Of a stretch of 64,000 nt of DNA, positions 42,907 through 52,000 are shown in pieces (the first letter of the stretch is position 1; every line of letters begins with the position of its first letter). Source of the DNA: Candidatus Rifleibacteriota bacterium (GTDB taxonomy: Bacteria > Muiribacteriota > Ozemobacteria > Ozemobacterales > Ozemobacteraceae); the NCBI GenBank assembly GCA_012517355.1, contig JAAYVD010000111.1:62001-126000 (forward strand), written 5' to 3'. The position numbers were made by a program, and so were the translations under genes. The notes under the pieces are model-generated. The model was not told the DNA's origin and did not search any database. It saw only the letters and a list, made by a program, of their open reading frames with translations.

Positions 42907-42942
42907 CCACGTAGGGACGCGATGTTCTGCGTCCCTACGTGG
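42907..42942. repeat. REP-like palindrome between rplI and dnaB
   Basis: Perfect 14-bp inverted repeat CCACGTAGGGACGC / GCGTCCCTACGTGG with an 8-base loop. The GTAGGGACGC...GCGTCCCTAC type recalls dispersed GTAGGGGCG palindromes known from many bacteria. There is no U-tract, so terminator function is uncertain. Confidence 0.7.
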
Positions 42943-42998
42943 TCGAACAGGTTGTCAACGGGGGCGGATCACCGGCCGCACTGGCCGGCGTCAGTGGC

Positions 42999-43469
42999 TC
43001 AGGAAGCCTGGGGAGCGGGGGTCTCCTCTTCCGGCAGGACGACGACCTTGACGGTCGCCTTGACCTCGCCAGAGAAGCGGACCACGACGTCGTGCTGGCC
43101 CAGTTCCTTGATGTGATCGGTGACGATGGACTTCTTGTCGATCTCCACCTTGGCCTCGGCGTTGATGGCGTCGGCGATCTCGGCGCTGGTGACCGAGCCG
43201 AACAGGCGGCCCTTCTCGCCCGACTTCTTGGTGATGCGCAGGGTCAGGCCTTCGATCTTCTGGGCCAGCGCCTGGGCGGCGTCGCGCTCCTTGGCTTCCT
43301 GGCGTTTCCAGGAGGCTTCGAGCAGCTTCACGTTCTTCTTGGAACCTTCGGTCAAAGGGACCGCCAGGTTGCGGGGGAACAGGAAATTGCGGGCATAGCC
43401 TTCGGTGACGCGCTTGGTGTCACCTTTCTTGCCGACGCGATCGATGTCCTTGATCAACAACACTTGCAT
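42999..43469 (-). CDS. rplI: Ribosomal protein bL9
   Basis: 156 aa. The N-terminal domain MQVLLIKDIDRVGKKGDTKRV, with the GYARNFLFPRNLAVP RNA-binding region, is followed by the long connecting helix and a C-terminal domain (LTLRITKKSGEKGRLFGSVT). Binds 23S rRNA domain V at the base of the L1 stalk. A C-terminal extension ends EEETPAPQAS. Strong GAAGGAGG precedes the ATG at 43469. It lies 21 bases after the DUF2232 gene. Confidence 0.98.
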   Translation of the reverse strand: MQVLLIKDIDRVGKKGDTKRVTEGYARNFLFPRNLAVPLTEGSKKNVKLLEASWKRQEAKERDAAQALAQKIEGLTLRITKKSGEKGRLFGSVTSAEIADAINAEAKVEIDKKSIVTDHIKELGQHDVVVRFSGEVKATVKVVVLPEEETPAPQAS

Positions 43470-43490
43470 GGGAATTCCTCCTTCGGGGAA

Positions 43491-44510
43491 TCAGTCGAAG
43501 AATGAGTCCTCCTCGTCCGACCGGTCACGGGCGGGCGGGGCCGGGGCCTTGGGGGCCCGGAAATCCGCCCACACGTCGAGGATGCCCAGCCACACCAGCA
43601 GGTTGGTGACGAGCAGGGCCAGGAAGGACAGGCCGAGACGGTTGGGAGAACTGATTTTGTACGTGTCGAAGTAGAAGTAGACGATGGACAGCCCGACGAT
43701 GAAGTAGAGGATCTTGCTGATGGCCAGGCAGTTGGCCCCGATCTGCCGGAAGAAATCCTGGGCCGCGGCCGGCTCCACGAGGTCGGCGCCGTGGAACAGG
43801 AACCAGCCGGCCACGAACAGCCAGATCAGGTTCCAGTCGAACCGCCAGGCCGGGAAGGGCGGCAGCGGAGCCAGCGTGAAGCCGAAGCGCGAGGCCAGGG
43901 CCAGGGCGCCCAGGTAGATGACCCCCACCGAGATGAGGTGCCAGGTGAAGATGAAGGTCACCGGCACCAGCAGCAGGAAGAAGTCCATCCAGCCCTGGAA
44001 ATGCTCGAGCAGCAGCTCGGAAGCCATCGGGTCGGCCTCGTTCTTGCGCTGGAACTCGCGGACCTGCCGGGTCAGCTCCAGTTTCTGGCTGATGACCACC
44101 CGCCGGATCGACCACAGTTCGAGCGCACCCTCTCCCAGGAAGGGGAGCACCCCCCACCACGCCACCGAGGACACCGTGGCGATCAGGAGGGTGGCGGCGA
44201 TGGCCCGCATGGGGGGCTGGCCGGCCTGCAACAGCCCCGCCAGGACGGCGGCGGGCAGCAACAGGAGCGGGATGAGCAGCAGGGCGAAGCCGCCACCGCC
44301 CAGCCAGGTGGACAGCGCCAGGGTCAGACCGCTATAGAACAGGAACCAGGTTCCGCCCCAGGTCAGCCCCACCAGCAGGGCGGGCAGCCCCGCCAGGGCC
44401 ATCAGCAGGGCTCCCACGGGCGGCAGGCGGCCGGCCAGGAACAGCGCCAGCAGCGTCCACCCTGCCATCAGGGTGGTGCCGATGGTGCGCTGGCCGATGG
44501 TCTGTGGCAT
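43491..44510 (-). CDS. DUF2232 (YybS-like) membrane protein
   Basis: 339 aa with about eight hydrophobic segments, which match the YybS/DUF2232 family by topology and by its characteristic position between rpsR and rplI. The C-terminus is hydrophilic and acidic (ARDRSDEEDSFFD). The function of the family is unknown. The large hydrophilic loop after the fourth segment (RRVVISQKLELTRQVREFQR) is charged and helical. The ATG at 44510 has no strong Shine-Dalgarno, although the gene follows rpsR after 44 bases. Confidence 0.85.
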   Translation of the reverse strand: MPQTIGQRTIGTTLMAGWTLLALFLAGRLPPVGALLMALAGLPALLVGLTWGGTWFLFYSGLTLALSTWLGGGGFALLLIPLLLLPAAVLAGLLQAGQPPMRAIAATLLIATVSSVAWWGVLPFLGEGALELWSIRRVVISQKLELTRQVREFQRKNEADPMASELLLEHFQGWMDFFLLLVPVTFIFTWHLISVGVIYLGALALASRFGFTLAPLPPFPAWRFDWNLIWLFVAGWFLFHGADLVEPAAAQDFFRQIGANCLAISKILYFIVGLSIVYFYFDTYKISSPNRLGLSFLALLVTNLLVWLGILDVWADFRAPKAPAPPARDRSDEEDSFFD

Positions 44511-44554
44511 GGTTGCCGCCGGGCTCGTCGGTCGTCGGATCGTTCCCTCTTCCC

Positions 44555-44803
44555 TTACGCCGCGGTGAAGGGCAGGAGGGCGATGTTGCGGGCCTTCTTG
44601 ATGGCCGTGGTCAGCAGCTTCTGGTGACCGCAGCAGGTGCCGGTGGTGCGGCGGCTGATGATCTTGCCGCGATCGTTGATGAACCGGCGCAGGCGGTTGG
44701 TGTCTTTGTAATCGATGAACGCCACCTTGTCCTTGCAGAACTGGCAGACCTTCCGGTGCCGGGGGCGCTTGTAGTCGGGGCGGGGGGAAGATTCAGTAGC
44801 CAT
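44555..44803 (-). CDS. rpsR: Ribosomal protein bS18, zinc-binding type
   Basis: 82 aa. The sequence has [17 protein letters not shown] and [20 protein letters not shown], so the CxxC and CC pairs of the zinc-ribbon (C+) form of bS18 are present. The [12 protein letters not shown] block contacts bS6 and 16S rRNA. AAGGAG is eight bases before the ATG. It is co-transcribed with ssb upstream and DUF2232 downstream. Confidence 0.98.
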   Translation of the reverse strand: MATESSPRPDYKRPRHRKVCQFCKDKVAFIDYKDTNRLRRFINDRGKIISRRTTGTCCGHQKLLTTAIKKARNIALLPFTAA

Positions 44804-44847
44804 GGAATGCTCCTTGTTTTTCTCGTTATGCGTTCAGAGGTGGTGGC

Positions 44848-45306
44848 TTAGAACGGGACGTCGCCGTCGCCGCCGGTGCCACCGCCAGCCTCAGGGGGGA
44901 AGCCGTCGCCGTCGCTGAATTCGGGGGTTCCGGTGTCGGAACCGCCCTCTTCGCTGCGACCGCCGCCGCCGCCCGGGCCGCCCAGGAACTGGACGTTGTC
45001 GGCCACGATCTCGGTGACCGTGCGTTTCTGCTTGTCCTGGGTCTCGTAGGTGCGGTTCTGCAGCCGGCCTTCGACGTGGACCGCCCGGCCCTTCGTCAAA
45101 AACTTGCTGCAGTTCTCACCCGACTTGCCCCAGACGATGATGTTGAAGAAGTTGGTCTCCTTCTTGAACTCGCCGTCGGAGCCCTTGTACTGGCGGTTCA
45201 CGGCGATGCCGAACTTGGCGATGGCCGTCCCCTGGGGGGTGAACCGCAGCTCGGGATCCCGGGTCAGGTTCCCGATCAGAAAGACCTTGTTCAGGTTGGC
45301 TGCCAT
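44848..45306 (-). CDS. ssb: Single-stranded DNA-binding protein
   Basis: 152 aa. The OB fold (MAANLNKVFLIGNLTRDPEL ... FFNIIVWGKSGENCSKFL) comes first. A Gly/Asp/Glu-rich disordered tail ends in GDVPF, the partner-binding tip (usually DDDIPF). It forms tetramers that protect ssDNA and recruit repair and replication proteins. It is placed between rpsF and rpsR as in many bacteria, 12 bases after the rpsF stop. The Shine-Dalgarno is weak, so coupling to rpsF is likely. Confidence 0.97.
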   Translation of the reverse strand: MAANLNKVFLIGNLTRDPELRFTPQGTAIAKFGIAVNRQYKGSDGEFKKETNFFNIIVWGKSGENCSKFLTKGRAVHVEGRLQNRTYETQDKQKRTVTEIVADNVQFLGGPGGGGGRSEEGGSDTGTPEFSDGDGFPPEAGGGTGGDGDVPF

Positions 45307-45318
45307 GCGGGTCGCCGG

Positions 45319-45606
45319 TTACTGGACGCGGGTGGTGGTGAGGAACCGCAGGACCGCCTGGTTGATCAGGTAGAACCGCTCGAGCTCGCGCAGGTCGTTG
45401 CCCGTGGCCTTGAACTCGACCAGGACGTAGTAGCCCTCGCTCTGCTTCTCGACCTTGTAGGCCAGGGGCCGCTTGCCCCAGCGGTTGACCCGCTCGACCT
45501 GGCCGCCGTAGCGGGTGATGGCGCCTTCGACCTTGGCGATCAGGGCGTCAAGAGCCTCATCGGAAATGTTGGGCTCGGTGAAGAAAAGGGTCTCATATGG
45601 TCTCAC
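45319..45606 (-). CDS. rpsF: Ribosomal protein bS6
   Basis: 95 aa, starting at the GTG at 45606: RPYETLFFTEPNISDEAL, the family N-terminus, then GGQVERVNRWGKRPLAYKVE and FKATGNDLRELERFYLIN. Length is normal for bS6, which pairs with bS18 on the platform of the 30S subunit. GGGAG is ten bases upstream of the GTG. Longer upstream reading runs through the promoter and is excluded. First gene of the operon. Confidence 0.97.
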   Translation of the reverse strand: MRPYETLFFTEPNISDEALDALIAKVEGAITRYGGQVERVNRWGKRPLAYKVEKQSEGYYVLVEFKATGNDLRELERFYLINQAVLRFLTTTRVQ

Positions 45607-45678
45607 GTGTAGGTGTCTCCCTTCGGCTTTGAAATTCAGCCCGCACCTGACCAGGGCGCGAGCAGGGTTGTACCCCAC

Positions 45679-45707
45679 AGGATAGCACGACTCCGACGGC
45701 GATTCAA
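45679..45707 (-). promoter_or_regulatory. Sigma70-type promoter of the rpsF operon
   Basis: On the minus strand TTGAAT (45707-45702), 17-base spacer, TATCCT (45684-45679). Both hexamers match consensus at 4/6 with ideal spacing. It is about 70 bases upstream of the rpsF GTG, which leaves a leader long enough for regulation by bS6:bS18. Confidence 0.65.
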
Positions 45708-45860
45708 GAGTTCTTGCCCGATCGCAGCGATTCCAGGCGGGGACTGGGCGGCGCGTTTCTTCTTCACGAATCTGCGACTTCGGCCGATCCTTCGGTGGCA
45801 CCGGGTCACCGACCCGGCGGTTGTCGTCGCCCGGCGACCGGCGATGGGAAGGAGAACAGC

Positions 45861-47651
45861 ATGTCGAGAGTGGGAATCCGAGAGGTTGTCCGCGAACAGG
45901 CGCGGCCGCGAGGCGGCCGCCTGGGTATTGCCCTGGTCATCATCACCTGGCTCGCCTGCCCCGCCCCGGGACTGGCCGCCCCGACCGGCGGTTCCCGGGC
46001 CCACCGTGGCCCGGACGCCATCCTCGCCCTCCAGGGAGAGGGCGATTTCGACGGGGCCATCGCTGAAGTCCGGCGGCAGATACCTGTTCAGAAGAGCGTC
46101 AAGGCGGCCAATGCCCTGCGCTTCTACCTCGCCGACCTGCTGCAACGCGTCGGCCGGCACGAGGAGGCCCGGCAGGCCTTCTCCGAGGTGTTCGACACCC
46201 GCCTCGCCCCCGACCTGGCCGCCGCCCTCTACGGCATCGCCCAGACCTCCCTGGCGATCGAGGACACCGACCGCGCCCGCTTCGCCGCCGCCGAACTGGC
46301 CAGGGTGGCGCCCGACGCCCCGGTGATCGAGTTCGCCCGGTTCATGTTCGAAACCGATCCCCTCTCCATCGACGGCCGCCTGGGCGGCTTCTTCACCGCC
46401 CTCGCCCAAGCCCGGACCCAGGCTGGGGAAGGAACCACCCGCCCCGCCCCGGCTCCGGCCACGCCCGGCTCCCCCACCGTCGGCACCACGTCGCCGCCGG
46501 CTGTTCCGGCCCCCGCCACCACGGCCCGGCCAGGGAAAGAGACCACCCGGCCATCCGTCGGGCCGGGCGCCGAAACCACGCCGCCCGCCATCAGAGCTGG
46601 CACGGCGACCCCCGCCCATGCCACGCCGGACCCCGCGGAGCATCCGACCGACACGACGTCGGAAGTGCCCCCTCGCCACGGAGGGCGGCGCGAAACGCCC
46701 GTTTCGCGCACCGCAAGGGGGCCGTCCGCCCCCGCGGCCATCCCCGGCTCCGCGTCGGGCGTCCCGGCGGCACCGGCAGCCCACGGGCCGTCCCTTCCCG
46801 GCCGCGACGAGGATGTCCCGACTTCGGGCCCGGCACCCGGCCAGGACGGGCGATCCCTCCCCGCCCCGCTCCCCGGCGAGCCGCTTCCGCTCTATTCCGA
46901 AACCTCCCGCCCCCCGACCGCCACCGGCGATCAGGGCTCCGAGACCCGCGACACCCGCATCCAGGGCTTCGCCCGGGTCTGGAACAGCGACCTGCAAGGT
47001 TCCATCGTCGCCAAGGGCCTGGACCTCGACCTGGGGGGCGGCACCGACACCGGCTCGCAGAACCGCGGCCAGGCCGATCTGCAGGTCTTCTTCGGCCGGG
47101 GGAACCACCTGGGGGTGTCGTATCTCAGCTTCGATCACCAGGGGCGGCCGACCGGCACCATCACCTTCGACCGGTCCACCTATTCCCCCCTGTCCGCCTT
47201 CCGTCTGCACACGCGCTATTACGAGTGGTTCGTCGGCCGCCGGTTCAGCCGCACCGATCGGGGCGAATGGTCCGCCCGCCTCGGATACCTGTGGTCCAAG
47301 GCCGAAATGACGCTCACCCAGCGGTTCACCACGGGAGAGCGGGTCGGCACCCTCAACCAGCACCTGTCCATGCCCTTCCTGGGCATCGAGGGCGAAACCC
47401 GCCTGGGTGGCTCGCTCCGGCTGCACGGGTTCGCCAACGTCTCCTCCACGGACGGGGGCAACGCCGGCGGGACCTTCCACGACATCGCCCTGGAAATCCT
47501 GATCGGAGGCCGATCTGGCGAGCACGAGGGAAAACTCGACCTCGCCGGGGCCCTCGGCTTCCGCCATTTCGCCCTCGACGGCGAGGTCAATCACCACACC
47601 ATCGACGTTCGCTTCGCCGGCCCGACCTTCGGCCTGACGGGGAGGTTCTGA
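45861..47651 (+). CDS. Exported TPR protein with C-terminal outer-membrane beta-barrel-like domain
   Basis: 596 aa. The signal peptide spans about residues 1-40 (hydrophobic core LGIALVIITWLACPAPGLAA). Residues about 48-150 are TPR-like helices (DAILALQGEGDFDGAIAEVR). A long Pro/Thr/Ala-rich linker (about 185-350) contains family A copy A7. From about residue 365 to the C-terminal Phe, alternating amphipathic strands with aromatic girdles (LHTRYYEWFVGRRFSRTDRG; final residue F) suggest an outer-membrane beta-barrel inserted by BAM. Function unknown; a periplasm-facing TPR coupled to a barrel is seen in secretion or adhesin systems. AAGGAG precedes the ATG. Divergent from the rpsF operon. Confidence 0.8.
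   Translation: MSRVGIREVVREQARPRGGRLGIALVIITWLACPAPGLAAPTGGSRAHRGPDAILALQGEGDFDGAIAEVRRQIPVQKSVKAANALRFYLADLLQRVGRHEEARQAFSEVFDTRLAPDLAAALYGIAQTSLAIEDTDRARFAAAELARVAPDAPVIEFARFMFETDPLSIDGRLGGFFTALAQARTQAGEGTTRPAPAPATPGSPTVGTTSPPAVPAPATTARPGKETTRPSVGPGAETTPPAIRAGTATPAHATPDPAEHPTDTTSEVPPRHGGRRETPVSRTARGPSAPAAIPGSASGVPAAPAAHGPSLPGRDEDVPTSGPAPGQDGRSLPAPLPGEPLPLYSETSRPPTATGDQGSETRDTRIQGFARVWNSDLQGSIVAKGLDLDLGGGTDTGSQNRGQADLQVFFGRGNHLGVSYLSFDHQGRPTGTITFDRSTYSPLSAFRLHTRYYEWFVGRRFSRTDRGEWSARLGYLWSKAEMTLTQRFTTGERVGTLNQHLSMPFLGIEGETRLGGSLRLHGFANVSSTDGGNAGGTFHDIALEILIGGRSGEHEGKLDLAGALGFRHFALDGEVNHHTIDVRFAGPTFGLTGRF
46644..46729 (-). repeat. Family A palindromic repeat, copy A7 (inside TPR/barrel gene)
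   Basis: Reverse-oriented, near full length. It shows CCGACACGACGTCGG, then CGCCACGGAGGGCGGCGCG, then GAAACGCCCGTTTCGCG on the plus strand. It encodes part of the disordered linker (TDTTSEVPPRHGGRRETPVS). Confidence 0.85.
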
Positions 47652-47800
47652 GGCGAGGCGCCGTCAACCCACGTCTTGGATCCTGTCAGGAACCAGCCAG
47701 GGAGACCCGACCCCATGACCGGTGATGGGAGCCGGTCGGGCGGCTCGTGATCGGGGCCTGCCCGCGGGAACGGGCCGTTGTTCAGGCAGGAATCCATTGG

Positions 47801-47900
47801 GCGCGCCCGACCGACACGATGTCGGGAGGGCTTCCCCTTTGCCGCACGGATGGCCGCGCGAAACGTGAGGTTCGCGCGTCGCCAAAGGGCCGTCCAGCGG
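47801..47900 (-). repeat. Family A palindromic repeat, copy A8 (intergenic)
   Basis: Reverse-oriented full-length copy beginning GCGCGCCCGACCGACACGAT and ending with GGGCCGTCCAGC, in the 406-base gap between the TPR/barrel gene and the next gene. That gap holds no gene. Confidence 0.85.
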
Positions 47901-47929
47901 CAGGGGCTGCCGTTTTTCGGAAGCACGGG

Positions 47930-48002
47930 CAGGCGGGCAGAAACCCTGGGTCGCCGGAAACCGGAGAACGTGGGGAAATGGCCGAAGGTGCCAGATCCTC
48001 GA
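47930..48002 (+). repeat. Probable diverged family B repeat, copy B3
   Basis: Shares GGCAGAAACC, GGGGAAATGGC and the GAAGG...GCCAG block with B1 and B2 in the same order, but is shorter and more diverged. Confidence 0.45.
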
Positions 48003-48057
48003 ACCGTGGCCTCCGCTCTTGCCATGTCCGGTGGATTCTTGATACGGTTTCCTCATC

Positions 48058-48810
48058 ATGAGCGACCATCAAAAGGGCAGGGGGGACCCCACCCCGATGC
48101 CCCTCACGTCCAGGAAGAACCGGTTGGGCCTGCTGCTGCTCCTGGAGGTGATGGTTGGAAGCGCCTTCGCGATCGGCGCCCTCAATGTCTCGTCCGCGGG
48201 CCACGAACAGGCCCGCAGCAAAGCCTGCTTCGCCAGCCAGCGGGTGCTGGAAGCCGCCCTCGACATCTGGAAATACGATCGTCCCGCGTCCTTCAGCCTG
48301 CCCGCCGGCCCGTTTTCCCCAGCCACCGAGGAGGATTTGCTCCGGATGGGATACCTGGAGCACCCGACCCTTGGCTCCCTGCCGAGCCCGGAGTGTGCCT
48401 TCCACGTTGCCCAAAACGCCCCCGCCGACTCGCGCCCGCCCTTGTACTGCGCCGATCACGGCAACAGCGACCTCGATCTCGAACGGGGATCCCCGGACTG
48501 CCCGGCCTACGTTCCCCCCGCGCGCCGCCCCTGGCGGTTGTGGAAACCGGGCGACGCATCGGGCCTGGTGGTGGCCCTGGGGCTGCTCCTGCCGATCGGG
48601 TTCTTGTATCACCGCGTCCATGGCCGCCTGCCCTGGACCTACCACCTCCGGATCGGCTTGTGCCTGTTGATGGCGATGACCATCGGGGGACGGGCCGGAC
48701 CGTTTTTCGTCGGCCTCCTCTTCCTCGGGGCGACCGCGATGGCCCTCCTGGGGTTGTTGTGGGAGGCCTTCAGCCTGATGAGAGCCGGCCCTGAACCCCC
48801 AGAAAGGTGA
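48058..48810 (+). CDS. Membrane protein with GspG-like central region but no prepilin leader
   Basis: 250 aa. One N-terminal hydrophobic helix (about residues 24-45) is not preceded by a G-F-x5-E prepilin site. After it comes a soluble stretch (KACFASQRVLEAALDIWKYD ... LLRMGYLEHP ... PPLYCADHGNSD). Its order of features resembles pseudopilin-like proteins: a Cys, helix, GYL motif and Cys-x-x-HG end. The C-terminal third has two or three more membrane helices (VVALGLLLPIGFLY, IGLCLLMAMTIGGR). I do not recognise a function. The only usable start is the ATG at 48058, with no strong Shine-Dalgarno. It is preceded by repeats of families A and B. Confidence 0.75.
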   Translation: MSDHQKGRGDPTPMPLTSRKNRLGLLLLLEVMVGSAFAIGALNVSSAGHEQARSKACFASQRVLEAALDIWKYDRPASFSLPAGPFSPATEEDLLRMGYLEHPTLGSLPSPECAFHVAQNAPADSRPPLYCADHGNSDLDLERGSPDCPAYVPPARRPWRLWKPGDASGLVVALGLLLPIGFLYHRVHGRLPWTYHLRIGLCLLMAMTIGGRAGPFFVGLLFLGATAMALLGLLWEAFSLMRAGPEPPER

Positions 48811-48852
48811 GGCCTCGCCGCCCCAGTTCCCGCCTCTCCCTCGTTCCTACGG

Positions 48853-48958
48853 TCTCTGTGCCTTTGTGCCTGGTGGTGAATCCTCCTCACCCTTCCCTGG
48901 CCTTTCCAGCCCCTTTCGTCTCTTCCAGGGCCTCTGTGCCTTTGTGGTGAATCCTCGG
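48853..48958 (-). repeat. CACAGAG-type dispersed repeat, two units
   Basis: On the plus strand CTCTGTGCCTTTGTG occurs at about 48854-48868 and again at about 48932-48946, each followed by GGTGAATCCTC. On the minus strand this reads TTCACCAC...CACAGAG, a motif type known from many intergenic regions. The 48811-49063 gap has no gene. Confidence 0.6.
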
Positions 48959-49063
48959 TCCCCAAAATGACGAAACCCCCGGATGGAGCAGATCTCCACC
49001 CAGGGGTCGGAATCGCGATCGGGAGCGGGGGGCCGGTGCGGCCCCCCGCCTCGGATCAGAGTC

Positions 49064-52000
49064 TCAGCACGGCTCCACCGACCACCGCCGGCGCAGCCGC
49101 AGCAGGGCGAAGGTCGCGCCCGCCAGGGCCAGGCCCAGCAGCAGCAGGAACATGGTGCCGCCGACGGCGAACAGCAGCCGCACCATCCAGACCATCGGCA
49201 GCAGGGCGATGCGCACCGCGGTCCGCAGCCATTCGCGCTCGGCGATGAACCGGGCGATCGGCGGGCTGACGCGGTAGTAGGTCGCCGTGAACCACCGGCC
49301 GGGCGCATTGGTCAGCAGATACCGGTCGCGGAACTGCCGGAACATGATGACCTGCGGATGCATCGGGCTGCCGTAGGTCGCGGTCCAGATGAAGCACAGC
49401 TTCGAACCGCCACCGCCGTCATCGGAGACCATGCCGCCGGTCGTGGTGCCATCCGTTCCGGTCGTTCCGGACGTCCCGGTGGTGCCGGTGGTCCCCGTCG
49501 TTCCGGTAGTCCCGGTCGTGCCGGTGGTGGTATCAGCCGCCACCACCGCGAACTGGGTCAGGTGGCTCACCTTGAAGGTCACGTAGCCGACCGAGGGCGT
49601 GTTCCACTGGATGGACCCCGGGGTGATGCCGACGTTCGACCAGGTTCCCTTCGCGGTGTCGAACCAGCGCGGTTCGAGCTTGGAGATGTCAGTGCCGGTG
49701 AACTTGATGGTAACCTCGAACAGATACTGTTCGACGCTGCCCGTGGTCTGGCCGAGGTTGACCCCGCCGAAAGACAGGTCGAAGACCGGCCCTGCCAGTG
49801 TCGTTTCGACCCCGCTGTCGAGTTTGCCGGTGGGGGTCCCGATGAATTCCATGAAGGTGAACGACCCGACGGCGTCGGAGGCCAGCATGCCCTCGGGAAC
49901 CTTGATGCCTTCGGGCGCCTGGGTGCCGTCGGTCATGGTCGGCCGGAACACGAAGTCGCCCTCGGCGAACGGATCGAGGGTTACCTCCTGCAACCGGGTG
50001 ACCTGGCCGGGAATCTCAAAGCGGCCGATCACGACGCCGTTGGACTGAACCTCGATGCCGTGACCAAGGGTGGTCTGGAAGGTCTCGGTGCCGCTGGAGA
50101 CCAGCACGCTCACCGTGGCCACCCCATCGCCTTCGGGGAAGAGGACTTCGGAGGTCTTGTTCAGCAGGGGCGACCCGAGGGGGCCGGCCATGAACTGCAA
50201 GGAGCTGCGGTTGACCGGCAGCGAGAGCAGGCACTTGACATGCAGCTTCCCGTTCTCGATCCGGCTTTCGAACACCACGCTCTGGGGTTGGGAGGCCAGC
50301 TTGATATCGGGAACGGTGGTCGTCTGGCCGGGGAGGACGTTGGCGGTGGCGGTGGCCAGCTTATAGCCGGCCGCCTGCACCTGCACCAACAGGGAATTGG
50401 TCGCCGGCACGCCGGTGAAGGTGTAGGCCCCATCCCCGTCGGTCGAGATCTCACCGACCCGGGTGTAGGGAGCGGTCGGCAGGGGCCGGAAGAGCACCCG
50501 GACGTTGGCGCCCACGACGGGAGCGTTGGTGTCGAGGGAGAGGACCTTCCCTGCCAGGTTGCCGATGTCGGCGGACAGGGCGATGGAGCCGAGGTCTTTG
50601 GCGGTTCCACCGGTGGCCGCGCCGATGTTGACGGTGACCCTCTTCGAGGCGAAGCCGGGCTTGCCGGCCCAGACATTCGCCACGAAGCCGGTCTGGGAAG
50701 CGACGTAGAACTCGAACGAACCGATCTTGTCGGCGGTGGCGCTGGCCAGCGAGGTCGTGACCAGCTGGTCGTTGAGGATGACCTTGACATCGCCCAGGCC
50801 GTTCGTGCCATCGGTGATCCGGCCGAAGAGCCGGCAGGAGGCCTCCGTGATGCTGACGTTCTGGGTGGTGGCACCGCTGACGGTGAGGGCGCCGGACAGT
50901 TCGTAGCGGGGGAACTTCTGGCCAAGGACATACAGTTTGTACAGACCGGCGGGCAGTTTGTCGATGCGGTAGAACCCGTTGACCGGCACGGCCATGGCGG
51001 CCGGCAGCGGGGTGAGGATGGCGCGGCTGCCCGTCGCGTCAGCGGAGGGGAACAGGACCACCAGAGCCTCACCGGGGTTGAACGCGACGTCGGGTCGCGA
51101 GTGGGTCAGCGAACCGCTCAGGCTGCCCCAGGTCACGGGGGCGGTGAGCGTGCCCACGCTGACCGGGTCGGAGGTGGTCAGCAACGACGGGTCGGGCAGG
51201 GGAACGTCGCCCTTCCAGCCGAAGAAGGTCCGCCACAGGCTGCCGTCGGAGTTCATGGCCTGGAGCATGCCGGCGAAGTCGGTGCGGCCGCTCAGGAAGT
51301 ACCCCTTGAACATCTGGGCGTCGGGAATGCTGGCCGGGTTGGCGGTATCCCAGAACAGGTTGGCCCGCCCGGTCAGCTTGTCGAAGGCACGTTCGTTCAG
51401 GAAGTCGATCTCGTTGATCGCCTCGCCGGTGCGCACCCCGATCACCTGGAAAGCGGCACTGGCCGGCAATCCAGACGGGAAGAGGCTGGTGACGAGCGTC
51501 CTGAAGGGTTGCAGGGTGCCGGCCACGGGCACGCCGGCAGGAATCACGAGGGAACCGAGGTCGGTGACCTTCCCGGGATACACGGCCACCTGGGGTTTCG
51601 AGATCGGCGGCCGCCCCGGAATGCCCTCGATGCTCACGAGGTAATCGGGAGCCGGCGGGATGTTGCCCACCGAGAAGGCGCCGGAGGCGACCTGGACGCG
51701 GAGTTCCACCTCGGGCCGCCGGACGACGACCAGGCCGGTGTTCAGAGGCTGGCCGCTGCCGTCCACGACTTTTCCGACGATGGTGCCGCCGCTGAGGAGG
51801 ACGACATCGGTCGCCACGTCGGCGGTGAGCCTGAAGGGAAGAGTGCGGCCGAGGCCGTAGTTCACCCCTTCATAGGTGGCGCCGGTGGTGGTCTGCAGGA
51901 AGTTCGAGTCGGAAGCCGTCAGGTCGGGCGGGATCTGCCGGAAGGTGAAGGCTCCTTCCGCGCTGGTGGTGGTCCAGTATCCGAAGGGCACCCCGTTGCG

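Noticed and set aside
49455-49529. Regularly spaced short repeats as a possible CRISPR array
   Set aside because: The unit is only nine bases with no spacers, and it encodes a Thr/Gly linker in frame.
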